Shown piece after piece: positions 17,950 through 26,928 of a DNA stretch of 64,000 nucleotides. Position 1 is the stretch's first letter; every line of letters begins with the position of its first letter. The DNA lies in NCBI GenBank assembly GCA_038396605.1, contig CP121690.1, positions 1 to 64,000 of the forward strand, in the 5' to 3' direction. Source of the stretch: Eubacteriales bacterium mix99 (GTDB lineage Bacteria > Bacillota > Clostridia > Caldicoprobacterales > DTU083). A program made the position numbers and the translations under genes. The notes beneath the pieces were generated by a model that was given only the letters and a program-made list of their open reading frames with translations, searched no databases and was not told the DNA's origin.

Positions 17950-18939
17950 TTATACATACCCTGCAATTCCCCGCACCGAAACATCCCCGGAAAAAACAGT
18001 GCGAAGAGTATCATCGGCAAGCCGGACCACCAGAGCACAATCCTCTGTCAGATCGATGGCAGTCCCATCGAATTCCTCTGTCCGGCCGATAACATGAACC
18101 GGTTTCCCCAATGTGATGCATTCCTTCCTGTACCCGGTCAACAGCTCCGCAAATTCTTCCTTTTCCACGTATCTGTTATAGTACTCCTCAAAGCTGTTCA
18201 GTATTTCAGCCAGAAGAAGATTCCGATCCACCTTTTCTCCGGATTCCAGGAAAAGGGAGGTCGCCGTGCGGGACAGTTCCACCGGAAAATCCTCTTTCCT
18301 GGTGTTTGCGTTCAGGCCGATTCCAACCGTTACATATTCAATCCGATCCGGATCGGCCTGTATTTCCGTCAGGATCCCGCATACTTTCCTCCCGCGGAGA
18401 ACAATATCGTTTGGCCATTTGATGCCGGCATTCCGCCCGGTCACCTTCCGGATGGCATCTGCTGCTGCCAAAGCGGCCAACACGGTGATGCGGGGAGCAT
18501 GCAGCGGTGGAAAAGGAGGCCGCAGAATCAGGGACATCCAGATGCCCACACCTGCCGGAGACACCCAGGCACGCCCCAGCCTTCCCCTGCCGCTTACCTG
18601 CTCTTCCGCCGCCACAAGCGTTCCATGGGCTGCACCCTTCTGCGCCAGTTCCCTGGCTCTTGCATTGGTGGAGCCAATGGAAAAATGCAGATCCATGGAC
18701 TGTCCCATGATATTGGTGTTCAGACAAGAACGGATCAATTCCCCGCTCAAGCGATCGGGAACTTCCATGAGACAATAGCCCCTGTTGGAAACCGATTCAA
18801 TCCGGCAGCCTTCCTCCCGGAGCTGCCCGATACATTTCCAGACCGCTGTCCTGCTCACTCCCAGCTTTTCGCTGATTTTTGCCCCGGAAACAAACTTTCC
18901 ACGGTTGCCCAACAATATCCTGAAGATTTTATCTTTCAA
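17950..18939 (-). CDS. birA: Bifunctional biotin-[acetyl-CoA-carboxylase] ligase / repressor
   Basis: A 329-residue protein. Residues 1-60 form a winged helix-turn-helix (SGAKISEKLGVSRTAVWKCI); the ligase core has SGRGRLGRAW, the biotinyl-AMP loop, and KWPNDIV with the catalytic lysine; a short SH3-like C-terminal domain follows. It activates biotin with ATP and attaches it to carboxylase carrier proteins. The DNA-binding domain suggests it also represses biotin genes, although none is in the window. TTG at 18939 is chosen because GGGAGGAG lies 7 bases upstream. Transcribed divergently from moxR. Confidence 0.93.
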   Translation of the reverse strand: MKDKIFRILLGNRGKFVSGAKISEKLGVSRTAVWKCIGQLREEGCRIESVSNRGYCLMEVPDRLSGELIRSCLNTNIMGQSMDLHFSIGSTNARARELAQKGAAHGTLVAAEEQVSGRGRLGRAWVSPAGVGIWMSLILRPPFPPLHAPRITVLAALAAADAIRKVTGRNAGIKWPNDIVLRGRKVCGILTEIQADPDRIEYVTVGIGLNANTRKEDFPVELSRTATSLFLESGEKVDRNLLLAEILNSFEEYYNRYVEKEEFAELLTGYRKECITLGKPVHVIGRTEEFDGTAIDLTEDCALVVRLADDTLRTVFSGDVSVRGIAGYV

Positions 18940-18971
18940 AGAGCTTCTCCTCCCTAATTTATCAGAATGTA

Positions 18972-19000
18972 TTGCTAATTCTTCCGTATCCTATTATTAT
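18972..19000 (+). promoter_or_regulatory. Probable sigma-A promoter for the moxR operon
   Basis: TTGCTA at 18972 and TATTAT at 18995 are separated by 17 bases, about 90 bases upstream of the moxR start and inside the divergent gap with birA. Confidence 0.5.
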
Positions 19001-19092
19001 AAAGGAAAGAGACCCGTTCGTATATACCTTTCCGGGTATAGCAACAACGAAATGGAAATAGGTACGGATCATCCGAAAGGAGAGGGGACCCC

Positions 19093-20037
19093 TTGGAAAA
19101 GGCATCTCTGCTGTTAAAAAAAATACAGGAAAATATGGAATGTGTGATGGTAGGCAAACGGGAATCCATCCATCTGATCCTGATCGCCCTTCTGGGCAGG
19201 GGGCATGTTCTGATTGAGGACGTACCGGGAGTCGGGAAAACCATGATGGTTTCCTCCCTGGCCAAATCCCTCAATCTCAGCTTCCGCAGGATCCAGTTCA
19301 CCCCGGATGTACTGCCTTCCGATATTACCGGATTCTCCATGTACAATTTCAAAAAAGGAAAAATGGAATTTCAGCCGGGTATGATTATGCACCAGATCAT
19401 CCTTGCCGATGAAATCAACCGGACCTCGCCCAAGACCCAGTCCAGCCTGCTGGAAGTTATGGAGGAGGCGCAGGTCACCGTGGACGGTATCACCTACCCG
19501 GTTCCTGCACCGTTTATCGTGCTTGCCACACAGAATCCCGTGGAGTATATCGGTACGTTTCCCCTTCCGGAAGCGCAGCTGGACCGATTTATGCTGAAGG
19601 TGACCATGGGATACCCTTCCCGGCGGGAGGAAATGCAGATCCTGTCAAGGTTTCAGACACAAAATCCGCTGGACACCCTGCAGCCTGTCGCATCCGCCGG
19701 GGATATCCTGTTTCTTCAGAAAACGACAGCGGAGGTAAAAACAGCGCAGGCCATCAGGGAGTATATCTCCGGCATTGTTTCCATGACCCGGGATCATCCC
19801 GATCTGAGCCTCGGCGCCAGTCCACGCGGATCCCTCTACCTCATGCGGGCTTCCCAGGCCTATGCCCTGCTGCGGGGAAGGGACTATGTCATTCCGGATG
19901 ATGTACAGAAAATGACCGTTCCGGTGCTGGGACACCGTCTGATATTGAAGCCCGAAGCCCGCCTGAAGGAACAGACGGCGGAAAGGGTGCTGCAATCCAT
20001 CCTTCATACCCTCTATGTGCCGGTGATTTCATCATGA
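19093..20037 (+). CDS. MoxR-family AAA+ ATPase
   Basis: A 314-residue AAA+ ATPase with Walker A PGVGKT (residues 45-50), Walker B LADEINR (104-110), the NRTSPKTQSSLLEVMEE element, ATQNPVEYIGTFPLPEAQLDRF and a C-terminal lid domain. MoxR proteins act as chaperones that activate or assemble partner complexes, often ones with VWA domains. It starts with TTG; AAAGGAG lies about 10 bases upstream. Its stop overlaps the DUF58 start by 4 bases, and the transglutaminase gene follows in the same way, so this is the first gene of a tight three-gene operon. Confidence 0.92.
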   Translation: MEKASLLLKKIQENMECVMVGKRESIHLILIALLGRGHVLIEDVPGVGKTMMVSSLAKSLNLSFRRIQFTPDVLPSDITGFSMYNFKKGKMEFQPGMIMHQIILADEINRTSPKTQSSLLEVMEEAQVTVDGITYPVPAPFIVLATQNPVEYIGTFPLPEAQLDRFMLKVTMGYPSRREEMQILSRFQTQNPLDTLQPVASAGDILFLQKTTAEVKTAQAIREYISGIVSMTRDHPDLSLGASPRGSLYLMRASQAYALLRGRDYVIPDDVQKMTVPVLGHRLILKPEARLKEQTAERVLQSILHTLYVPVISS

Positions 20038-21248
20038 AAACACGGGGGATCCTGTTCGTCCTTTGCACCGCGGCACTGCTGCTGCTCGGTCTGTATACCG
20101 GGGAGCTGCTCTGTTATATCGTCTTCGGCATCCTTCTCTCCATTCTCGTCTATGCGGTGCTGACCTGTCTGTGGACTCTGCTGGACTTCCACTACCTGCA
20201 GAATATTGCACCGAAGGAAGCACGCAAAGGACAGAATGCGGTCCTTACCATACAGATCCACAACGACAAACCTTTTCTCTTTCCTTTTCTCAAAGTCTCC
20301 TACCGAACGCCCGAATCCCTGCTGACCAATACGAAGAAGGAGGGCATTCTGTCTGTACTGCCCTTTCATTACGTGGAAATCCGGGAGGAGTTTCCATGTT
20401 CCCTGCGGGGAAATTATCCCATTGGCATCACAGGAGTGGAGGTCATGGACCTTTTCGGACTGTTCCATTTTTCCATGGATCTGACCAGGAAACATTATCA
20501 CAAAATGCTGCAGCTGACGGTCCTTCCAAGAGTTCTTTCCCTGAATGATCTCCCTCTTCCCGAAATCCGGCAGGAGGGTCTTCTGAGCAATCAACTGCTG
20601 AAAACCAATGAAACGGCAGTTCAGTCGGATATCCGCCGGTATGCCTACGGGGATCCCCTCAAAAAAGTTCACTGGAAGATTTCGTCCAAAATGCAGGATC
20701 TTTATGTGATGAACTATGAAATGACAACACAGCCCCATATTCTTCTGTTTCTGGAAATGAATCTGCCGGACCGGATCAGCATATTGGAAAGGCGGCAGTT
20801 GGAAGATCAGATGGTCGAATCGACTGCGGCTCTGGCCCATTACCTTCTCAGCAAATGGATCCCGCTGAAATTGATTGTCTACCAAAGGGCCAGACAGGAA
20901 CTGAGCGGCAGGACTCCTCAGAATTTTCCTGCCTTTTATGAGTTTCTCTCCGGCATCGCCTTTCAAAGTCCCTTTTCCATGTCCAGGATCCTGCAGATCG
21001 AATCCTCTGCATTCCATTCCAACGAAAGCCTGATTCTGGTGGTGGATCAGATATGCCATGACCTGTTCAACCGTCTTTGCCTTCTCAGACAGTCCGGTGT
21101 CCGTCCCATGGTCTTTCTGATAAAAGCCCGAAACGGGAAAAATCAGAAAGATGAAAAAATGCTGCAGGATCTCCGTAAAAAGGCAATCCCGACTTTCCTC
21201 ATCCATACCGATCAGCGTCTGGATGAGGCTTTGGAGGCGATGGTATGA
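20034..21248 (+). CDS. DUF58 domain membrane protein
   Basis: A 404-residue protein with two N-terminal membrane helices (residues 5-50), a beta-rich segment, and the DUF58 core RRYAYGDPLKKVHWKISSK at about residue 200 followed by a VWA-like fold. DUF58 proteins almost always sit next to MoxR and are thought to be its client in cell-envelope processes; the biochemical role is not known. It overlaps moxR by 4 bases and the transglutaminase gene by 4 bases (ATGA type), indicating coupled translation. Confidence 0.9.
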   Translation: MKTRGILFVLCTAALLLLGLYTGELLCYIVFGILLSILVYAVLTCLWTLLDFHYLQNIAPKEARKGQNAVLTIQIHNDKPFLFPFLKVSYRTPESLLTNTKKEGILSVLPFHYVEIREEFPCSLRGNYPIGITGVEVMDLFGLFHFSMDLTRKHYHKMLQLTVLPRVLSLNDLPLPEIRQEGLLSNQLLKTNETAVQSDIRRYAYGDPLKKVHWKISSKMQDLYVMNYEMTTQPHILLFLEMNLPDRISILERRQLEDQMVESTAALAHYLLSKWIPLKLIVYQRARQELSGRTPQNFPAFYEFLSGIAFQSPFSMSRILQIESSAFHSNESLILVVDQICHDLFNRLCLLRQSGVRPMVFLIKARNGKNQKDEKMLQDLRKKAIPTFLIHTDQRLDEALEAMV

Positions 21249-23611
21249 AAAAGAGCAGGTGGATGGACATTCTGATGGAGAGCCTTGTTTTTTTCATTAT
21301 GACCAGCAGTCTGAGCACCGCGTTTCTGAGAGCCATTCACCTGCCGGTGCATATCGGTACAATCGCGCTGATCACCATCGCCCTGAGTGTCCTTCTGCGG
21401 ATCGTTTTTTGGAATAAACAAACTGCAGCAATCCTTCTTCCCCTGTCCGTTCTGGTCGGGCTGGCAGTACTCCGGTGGATGGCGGGGCCGGAATGGCAGC
21501 GTTCCATCCAGGTTTTCCTTCGGTGGCAGATCGATTGCATCCGTGGAAATGCAATCCTTCGTCCGGCTAGTTGTCTCCCTGCCGCCTGGTTCTGGATCTG
21601 CCTGATCGGAACCGTTCTTTATCTGCTGCAGGTTAAGCTGCGATGGTCCTTCCTCCCGTTTGCGCTGGGGGCCGCCCTTCTGATCACACTCTGGCTGCTG
21701 GGTCATCGGGAGCCCCGATGGTGCATCTGGGTGTTTGCGCTGGGCAGCATCCTGCTCTGGGGAGGAAGTTTCCATAAAAAATTGTCTGGAAAAGCTTCCC
21801 TTCCCCATTATGGAACCTGGCTGATCCATCTCCTGCCATTGGCCGTTCTCATCCTGCTGACCGCCAGAATTCTTATTCCTGCAGATACCGATTATCGATG
21901 GCCCTATCTGGTAAACAGCGTGGATCGGGTCAAGACGCAGATCCGGGATCAACTTGGCTTTTCCGGACCGAGGCAGCCTTTTCGTCTGTCGGAAACCGGA
22001 TTTCCGTCCTCTCCGGAGAAGCTGGGCGGCCCGGTTCAACTCAGTGAGGATGTGGTGCTGGAAGTTTCCTCCCCGATGCCCCTTTATCTGAGGGGCTCCC
22101 TTCTGAATGAATACGCCGGTTCCGGATGGACGGATACCATTGAGGACATGCGTTACCGATTTTGGGACATTGCGTGGGAAAAAAGCCGGAAAGGCGTCTA
22201 TAATTTTGATGAACAGATCTGGAAGGATTTAAAGGAAAAAAAACAAAAAGAGCTCTTTCCGGAAGTCGAAGCCGTGGTTACCCACATCGGAATAAAGAGC
22301 TCCGCCATCTTTCATTCGCCTCAGCTGACGGACATCGATACGGTAAAGGGCGCTTCCCAGCCCTACTTCAATACCAAGGGAGAAACCTTTACCACACGGG
22401 AAATCGTCACCGGAGAACCCTATACCCTGCGGTCCCGGGTACCGGACCGGACCAATCCGGAACTTTTGCAGTACCTGACGGAAAAAGTTCCTTCCATCGA
22501 CTGGAACCGGCCTTTGCCGGACTCCCTTCTCAAGCAAAAGGGATATCGGGAAAAAGTCCTGTCCATCCAGAAGCATTATATGAAGATACCGGATTCCGTA
22601 CCACAAAGGGTCTGCGATCTGACGAAGCAGATCACAGCCGGCAAGGATTCCCCCTATGAAAAAATCATGGCCATTCAGTATTATCTTCAGAGCCACTTTG
22701 CCTATACGGTCCGGCCGCCTTATACGCCTTCCGGCCGGGATTTCGTGGATTATTTCCTGTTCGACCTGAAAGAAGGCTACTGTACCTATTTTGCCTCCGC
22801 CATGGCGGTTATGGGCAGGGCAGCCGGCATTCCCACCCGCTACGTGGAGGGATTCCTGATGCCTTCCTCTCCCAATTCCAATGGGATCTACGAAGTGAGA
22901 AAAAAGAACGCCCATGCATGGGTAGAAGCTTATTTCCCAAGATTTGGATGGCTCACTTTTGATCCCACCCCTGCGGATGCATTGACGGAATCGGCCGGGG
23001 AAAATGCTTACCGCAGCAACGATCAGATCCTGTACTGGCAGGATTATTGGGAACACAGGATGGACCGGAAGCAGAGCAAGGAAGATAACACATTGGATAT
23101 GCCGTCTCCGGACAGCCCGGAGACGGAGGATAAAACGAAATGGTCCCTGCCGGCAGCACGGGCGGGCGTCTGGATTGCCCTGGGCTTTCCGCCCGCCCTG
23201 GTGTCTGCTGCTGCCCTGATCCTCTTTCTCTGGTATCAGCGTCATTGGAAAAAGGTTGCCAAAATGCCTTTCCGCCCCCGCCTCCACGCTTATTACAATG
23301 AAATCCTGTGGCTTCTGGAGCTCTACGGAGCGCCTGTCCGGCAGGGGGAAACTCCCTATGGGTATGCGGAAAGAATCGATACCTGGCTGATCAATCCCGC
23401 CGGGTCCATGAAAGATATTGCAGAGCTTATGGTCAATACGGAATTTGGAAATCACCGGCTGACGGAGGCAGATCTTTCCTGGGCAGAGGAATTCTATCAA
23501 AACCTAAAGGGCAGTGTACGGGATATCCAGGGACCCTTCAGGTATCGCTTCCGGACCATCCGGCGAATGTTCTCTTATCGAAAGCAGAGTCAGAAGCGCA
23601 ATTTATTTTGA
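21245..23611 (+). CDS. TgpA-like membrane transglutaminase
   Basis: A 788-residue protein. Several membrane helices occupy the first 210 residues or so; an extracytoplasmic transglutaminase core has the catalytic Cys in GYCTYFASAMAVMGRAAGIP, His in KNAHAWVEAYFP and Asp in WLTFDPTP; then comes another membrane helix and a DUF4129-type cytoplasmic tail. TgpA-type proteins act at the outer face of the membrane, but their targets are unknown in Clostridia. It is the last gene of the moxR operon. Its final 9 bases overlap the convergent nagA. Confidence 0.9.
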   Translation: MKKSRWMDILMESLVFFIMTSSLSTAFLRAIHLPVHIGTIALITIALSVLLRIVFWNKQTAAILLPLSVLVGLAVLRWMAGPEWQRSIQVFLRWQIDCIRGNAILRPASCLPAAWFWICLIGTVLYLLQVKLRWSFLPFALGAALLITLWLLGHREPRWCIWVFALGSILLWGGSFHKKLSGKASLPHYGTWLIHLLPLAVLILLTARILIPADTDYRWPYLVNSVDRVKTQIRDQLGFSGPRQPFRLSETGFPSSPEKLGGPVQLSEDVVLEVSSPMPLYLRGSLLNEYAGSGWTDTIEDMRYRFWDIAWEKSRKGVYNFDEQIWKDLKEKKQKELFPEVEAVVTHIGIKSSAIFHSPQLTDIDTVKGASQPYFNTKGETFTTREIVTGEPYTLRSRVPDRTNPELLQYLTEKVPSIDWNRPLPDSLLKQKGYREKVLSIQKHYMKIPDSVPQRVCDLTKQITAGKDSPYEKIMAIQYYLQSHFAYTVRPPYTPSGRDFVDYFLFDLKEGYCTYFASAMAVMGRAAGIPTRYVEGFLMPSSPNSNGIYEVRKKNAHAWVEAYFPRFGWLTFDPTPADALTESAGENAYRSNDQILYWQDYWEHRMDRKQSKEDNTLDMPSPDSPETEDKTKWSLPAARAGVWIALGFPPALVSAAALILFLWYQRHWKKVAKMPFRPRLHAYYNEILWLLELYGAPVRQGETPYGYAERIDTWLINPAGSMKDIAELMVNTEFGNHRLTEADLSWAEEFYQNLKGSVRDIQGPFRYRFRTIRRMFSYRKQSQKRNLF

Positions 23612-24745
23612 AAACTTTTTACCCCTTACGAAGGTCTCCCGAACCTGGAAGTCCGCGTCCAGAACATTGATATCCGCATCGTAGCCTTTCCTGAGCTTCC
23701 CTTTGTATCCGTCCACTCCAATCTCCCGGGCAGGCGTCTCGGTCAGCATGGCAATGACATCCTCGGAGGGGATCCCGATTTTTATCATATTGCAAAGAGC
23801 GCGATTCTGTGTCAGGACACTGCCTGCCAGGGTACCATCCTTCAGGCGTGCCGCTCCGTCCGTTACATGAACAGGGAGACCGCCCAGCTCATAATTCCCG
23901 TCCCTGAGGCCGGCAGCCGACATGGCATCGGTAATCAGCACAGTCCGATCCGGTCCCTTGACCCGAACCGCCAGACGCAGGGCAGCCGGATGAATGTGGA
24001 TCAGGTCCGCGATCAGCTCTATGGTGGCTGAATCATTGTCCAGAATGGCGCCCACTGTTCCGGGTTCCCTGTGCTTAAGAGGCGTCATGGCATTGTAAAA
24101 ATGGCAGATATGGGTGATGCCGTGCTGCATGGCACAGACACATTGATCATAGGAAGCCTTTGTATGTCCGATGGAAACGACAATGCCCCTGTCCTTCAGA
24201 TAGTCCGCAAATTCCAGGGCGCTTTCCCTTTCCGGAGCCAGGGTCATCAGTCGGACAATATCCGGTGTTTCCGCCGTGATCTCCTCAAAGGTTTTCTGGT
24301 CCGGCGGAATAATGCATTCCTCCACGTGGGCCCCTTTTGCCAAAGGATTGATAAACGGTCCTTCCATATGGGCACCCAGAATCTGTGCACCCTTATGGCT
24401 TTTCCCCTGCATATATTCCGATACCGTGTGCAGGGCATCCTGAATCCGGGGAATGGTTTGGGTCATGGTGGTGGCAAGCCAGGACGTGGTACCGTTGCCT
24501 GCCAGAAAAGCCGATATATTCTCCAGAGAATCCTCCCTGGCATCCATTACGTCGGATCCGTTGGAGCCGTGGATATGAATGTCAATGAAACCGGGGGCAA
24601 GATATCTGCCCTGCACATCCACTGTCCTGCCATCCTTCCAGGTCCCCCTGGACTGGATGTCCGCTATTTTTTCCCCTTCCACCAGGATATCCAGGCCTGT
24701 TTTCCATGCTCCGTCCAGATAAATCCTGCCGTTAGTCAATATCAT
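23603..24745 (-). CDS. nagA: N-acetylglucosamine-6-phosphate deacetylase
   Basis: About 380 residues of the amidohydrolase superfamily. Metal and substrate motifs are present: PGFIDIHIHGSNGSDVMDA, GAHMEGPFI, VSIGHTKASYDQ, THICHFYNAM and the catalytic Asp in LITDAMSA. It removes acetate from GlcNAc-6-P so that amino sugars from wall recycling or chitin can enter glycolysis. ATG 24745 gives the usual MILTNGRIY beginning; GGAAGGAG lies upstream; ATG 24754 is an alternative. nagB is not in the window. The stop overlaps the convergent transglutaminase gene and no terminator is visible between them. Confidence 0.93.
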   Translation of the reverse strand: MILTNGRIYLDGAWKTGLDILVEGEKIADIQSRGTWKDGRTVDVQGRYLAPGFIDIHIHGSNGSDVMDAREDSLENISAFLAGNGTTSWLATTMTQTIPRIQDALHTVSEYMQGKSHKGAQILGAHMEGPFINPLAKGAHVEECIIPPDQKTFEEITAETPDIVRLMTLAPERESALEFADYLKDRGIVVSIGHTKASYDQCVCAMQHGITHICHFYNAMTPLKHREPGTVGAILDNDSATIELIADLIHIHPAALRLAVRVKGPDRTVLITDAMSAAGLRDGNYELGGLPVHVTDGAARLKDGTLAGSVLTQNRALCNMIKIGIPSEDVIAMLTETPAREIGVDGYKGKLRKGYDADINVLDADFQVRETFVRGKKFSK

Positions 24746-24889
24746 CAATACCATCTTCTCCTTCCATCGATTTGCCCTTTTTGATTCTTTGCCTGTTTCC
24801 TCTCTCTGATATCCATCCGCAATGGGATCCATATCTGCTGATACCTACCCATTCCAAAATGTTTCGGACAAAGAGCCGTCCTTCCGGAC

Positions 24890-24920
24890 AAAAAAAGCCC
24901 TCCCTGCTCCTGCAGGGAGG
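24890..24920 (-). terminator. Intrinsic terminator of sleB
   Basis: On the minus strand CCTCCCTGC and GCAGGGAGG form a 9-bp stem with a 4-base loop, then GC and a run of T. It is 80 bases after the sleB stop. Confidence 0.85.
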
Positions 24921-24999
24921 ATCCTCTTTTCAATTTCCTTTATTTTATCATTCTTTTTCCGGAATTGCAATCCCGGAGTTGCTCCGGGAAATGCCTTCT

Positions 25000-25716
25000 T
25001 TACCGATAGAAGGAATGGTTGCCGATGGTGCCGGTGCACTGCTTGTTGCGAACGATCCAGGAACCAGCAGCCTTTTTGGGATTGAAGAAATAGAGTGAAT
25101 CTCCAACCGGCCTGCTGCCTGCATAGGCTTCCTTCGCTGCTCTCACACTGGCGTTGTCCGGCGTGTTGTAGATGGTTCCGTCGGCCACCGGGCTGAACTG
25201 CGGGATTCCCTTATAACTGTCAAATATGATCTGATAGATGGAATTCGGGAATTCGGAAACGTTCAGCCGATTCATAATCACGTTGCCTACTGCAACTTTG
25301 CCTGCATAGGATTCTCCCTGTGCTTCCGCGTGGATGATCCTCGACAGCCAGTAAATATCGCCATTGGTTTTCTTGCTCGTTGCCACATTTTTTGCCGGAG
25401 CTTTTTTCCCGTACAATGCGGCGTTGGTTTTTGGCCCGACAATTCCGTCCGGTACCAGTCCGTTTGCTTTCTGAAAGTTGACAACCGATTGCCTGGTTTT
25501 CCGTCCAAAGTATCCGGTTGCCCGCCAATGGGTAAAGCAACCCCGGTTCAGGAGTTCCTGCTGCAGATGCGTGACCTCGGTGCCTCTGCATCCCCATTTC
25601 TGAAGTCCGGCTGCGGAAGCCTCCGCCGTCGGAACCGCCAGGACAGCCGTAATCAACAGCGTGGCGGACAGTCCTTTCAAAGCATATGATAATTTGTTGA
25701 TCCGATTTTTCATCAT
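25000..25716 (-). CDS. sleB: Spore cortex-lytic enzyme / cell-wall hydrolase, SleB type
   Basis: A 238-residue secreted protein: a signal peptide to about residue 36 (AVPTAEASAA), a peptidoglycan-binding repeat domain at 40-105 (TGYFGRKTRQSVVNFQ, DGIVGPKTNAALYG), then the Hydrolase_2 catalytic domain (LSRIIHAEAQGESYAGKVAVG, with the catalytic Glu in HAEA). SleB cleaves cortex peptidoglycan during spore germination. AGGGGG lies 5-8 bases before two adjacent ATG codons. ypeB, the usual partner, is not adjacent. A CwlJ-like vegetative hydrolase is less likely given the signal peptide and binding domain. Confidence 0.9.
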   Translation of the reverse strand: MMKNRINKLSYALKGLSATLLITAVLAVPTAEASAAGLQKWGCRGTEVTHLQQELLNRGCFTHWRATGYFGRKTRQSVVNFQKANGLVPDGIVGPKTNAALYGKKAPAKNVATSKKTNGDIYWLSRIIHAEAQGESYAGKVAVGNVIMNRLNVSEFPNSIYQIIFDSYKGIPQFSPVADGTIYNTPDNASVRAAKEAYAGSRPVGDSLYFFNPKKAAGSWIVRNKQCTGTIGNHSFYR

Positions 25717-25907
25717 ATAAACCCCCTGGAGGTTGAATTATGTCAACCTGTTTGTTGGGTACATTATATGATGACAGGTACAGGCTGTCAAAACGATCGA
25801 AAAGGCACCATTGGCTTTTATTACGGGATTATGAAACAAATATTACGTTTATGTTAAATTTGCTGACTTTTTTAGAGACATACCACATTCATCCAGTCCT
25901 TCGCCTT

Positions 25908-26840
25908 TCATTCCTCTATTCTTGTGACGGATACCTGAGGCAGCAGGGCATCAAAATCCGACCTGCTGCAAAGCTGAGTTCCTTCTGTCATTACAGACGC
26001 TGCTGCAGCAGCGGTAGCCATTCGCAGCATTTCCGCAGGCGGCCTGTCCTCCTCTGCCGCAAGGCATAGAGCTGCCACCATGGAATCCCCCGCTCCCACC
26101 GTGCTTTGGACCTTTACCGGCAGGGCCGGGGCAAAATACGCGCTGCAGGGGTCCACAATCACAGCGCCCTGTGCCCCTAGAGAAACACACAGAATCTGTA
26201 CTCCGGAACGCAGCAGTTCCCTGGCGCCTTCCACGATCTCTTCCTTTGTATTTCGCTCTTCTCCCAATATCTTTTCCAGCTCAAACCGATTCGGCTTTAT
26301 GAGATAAGGCTGCGCCTTCAGCCCTTCGGACAAAAGCGGTCCCTCCGCATCCAGTACCAGACGGCAGTCCCCTGCGCACTCTTCCATCAGTTCCCGGTAC
26401 ACGCCGGACCCCACGCCCCTTGGGACGCTGCCGCTGAAAACCATCATGCTGCTTTCCCTGCTGTATCGCCGCACCTTTTCCTTTAAAACCTGAATGTTCC
26501 CTTCTTGCACCGGAAAACCGCTTTCATTTACTTCCGTAACCACGCCTTTGGACCGGTCGAACAGCTTCAGGTTCGTGCGGAGTTCTCCCGGTACCATGAC
26601 AAAATCATGCCGGACATGCCGATCCGATAGCCTTTCCCGTATCAAGTCCCCGCCGCTTTGATAGTTGATGCCGGTACACAGTGCAGTACCGCCCAGATTA
26701 GTATATACCGATGCCACATTGATGCCTTTTCCCCCGACATCCAATCTGCCGTTTTGAACCCGATTGAGGCCGCCATAGTGAAAGGTATCCACGGTCACGG
26801 TCTTATCCACACCTGGGTTCATCGTAACGGTTGTAATCAT
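25908..26840 (-). CDS. PfkB-family hexose kinase (1-phosphofructokinase type)
   Basis: A 310-residue ribokinase-fold kinase with the N-terminal substrate motif MNPGVDKT, GGKGINVA, and the C-terminal anion-hole signature STVGAGDSMVAAL with the catalytic Asp. The form of the first motif places it with FruK/LacC/PfkB sugar-phosphate kinases that phosphorylate fructose 1-phosphate or tagatose 6-phosphate. No fructose PTS gene is adjacent, so the substrate stays open. GGGGGAAAAAG precedes the ATG. It follows the terminator of the EF-G-like gene, so it has its own promoter. Confidence 0.87.
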   Translation of the reverse strand: MITTVTMNPGVDKTVTVDTFHYGGLNRVQNGRLDVGGKGINVASVYTNLGGTALCTGINYQSGGDLIRERLSDRHVRHDFVMVPGELRTNLKLFDRSKGVVTEVNESGFPVQEGNIQVLKEKVRRYSRESSMMVFSGSVPRGVGSGVYRELMEECAGDCRLVLDAEGPLLSEGLKAQPYLIKPNRFELEKILGEERNTKEEIVEGARELLRSGVQILCVSLGAQGAVIVDPCSAYFAPALPVKVQSTVGAGDSMVAALCLAAEEDRPPAEMLRMATAAAAASVMTEGTQLCSRSDFDALLPQVSVTRIEE

Positions 26841-26874
26841 CTTTTTCCCCCTTGTTTTTTCAATCTTCCTGCTT

Positions 26875-26902
26875 CAAAAAAGAGAGCCGGCACACTCCGG
26901 CT
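26875..26902 (-). terminator. Intrinsic terminator of the EF-G-like gene
   Basis: On the minus strand GAGCCGGA and TGCCGGCTC form a short stem-loop followed by TCTTTTTTG, 27 bases beyond the EF-G-like stop. Confidence 0.8.
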
Positions 26903-26928
26903 CCCCGTTGAAAATATATTGACTATAT

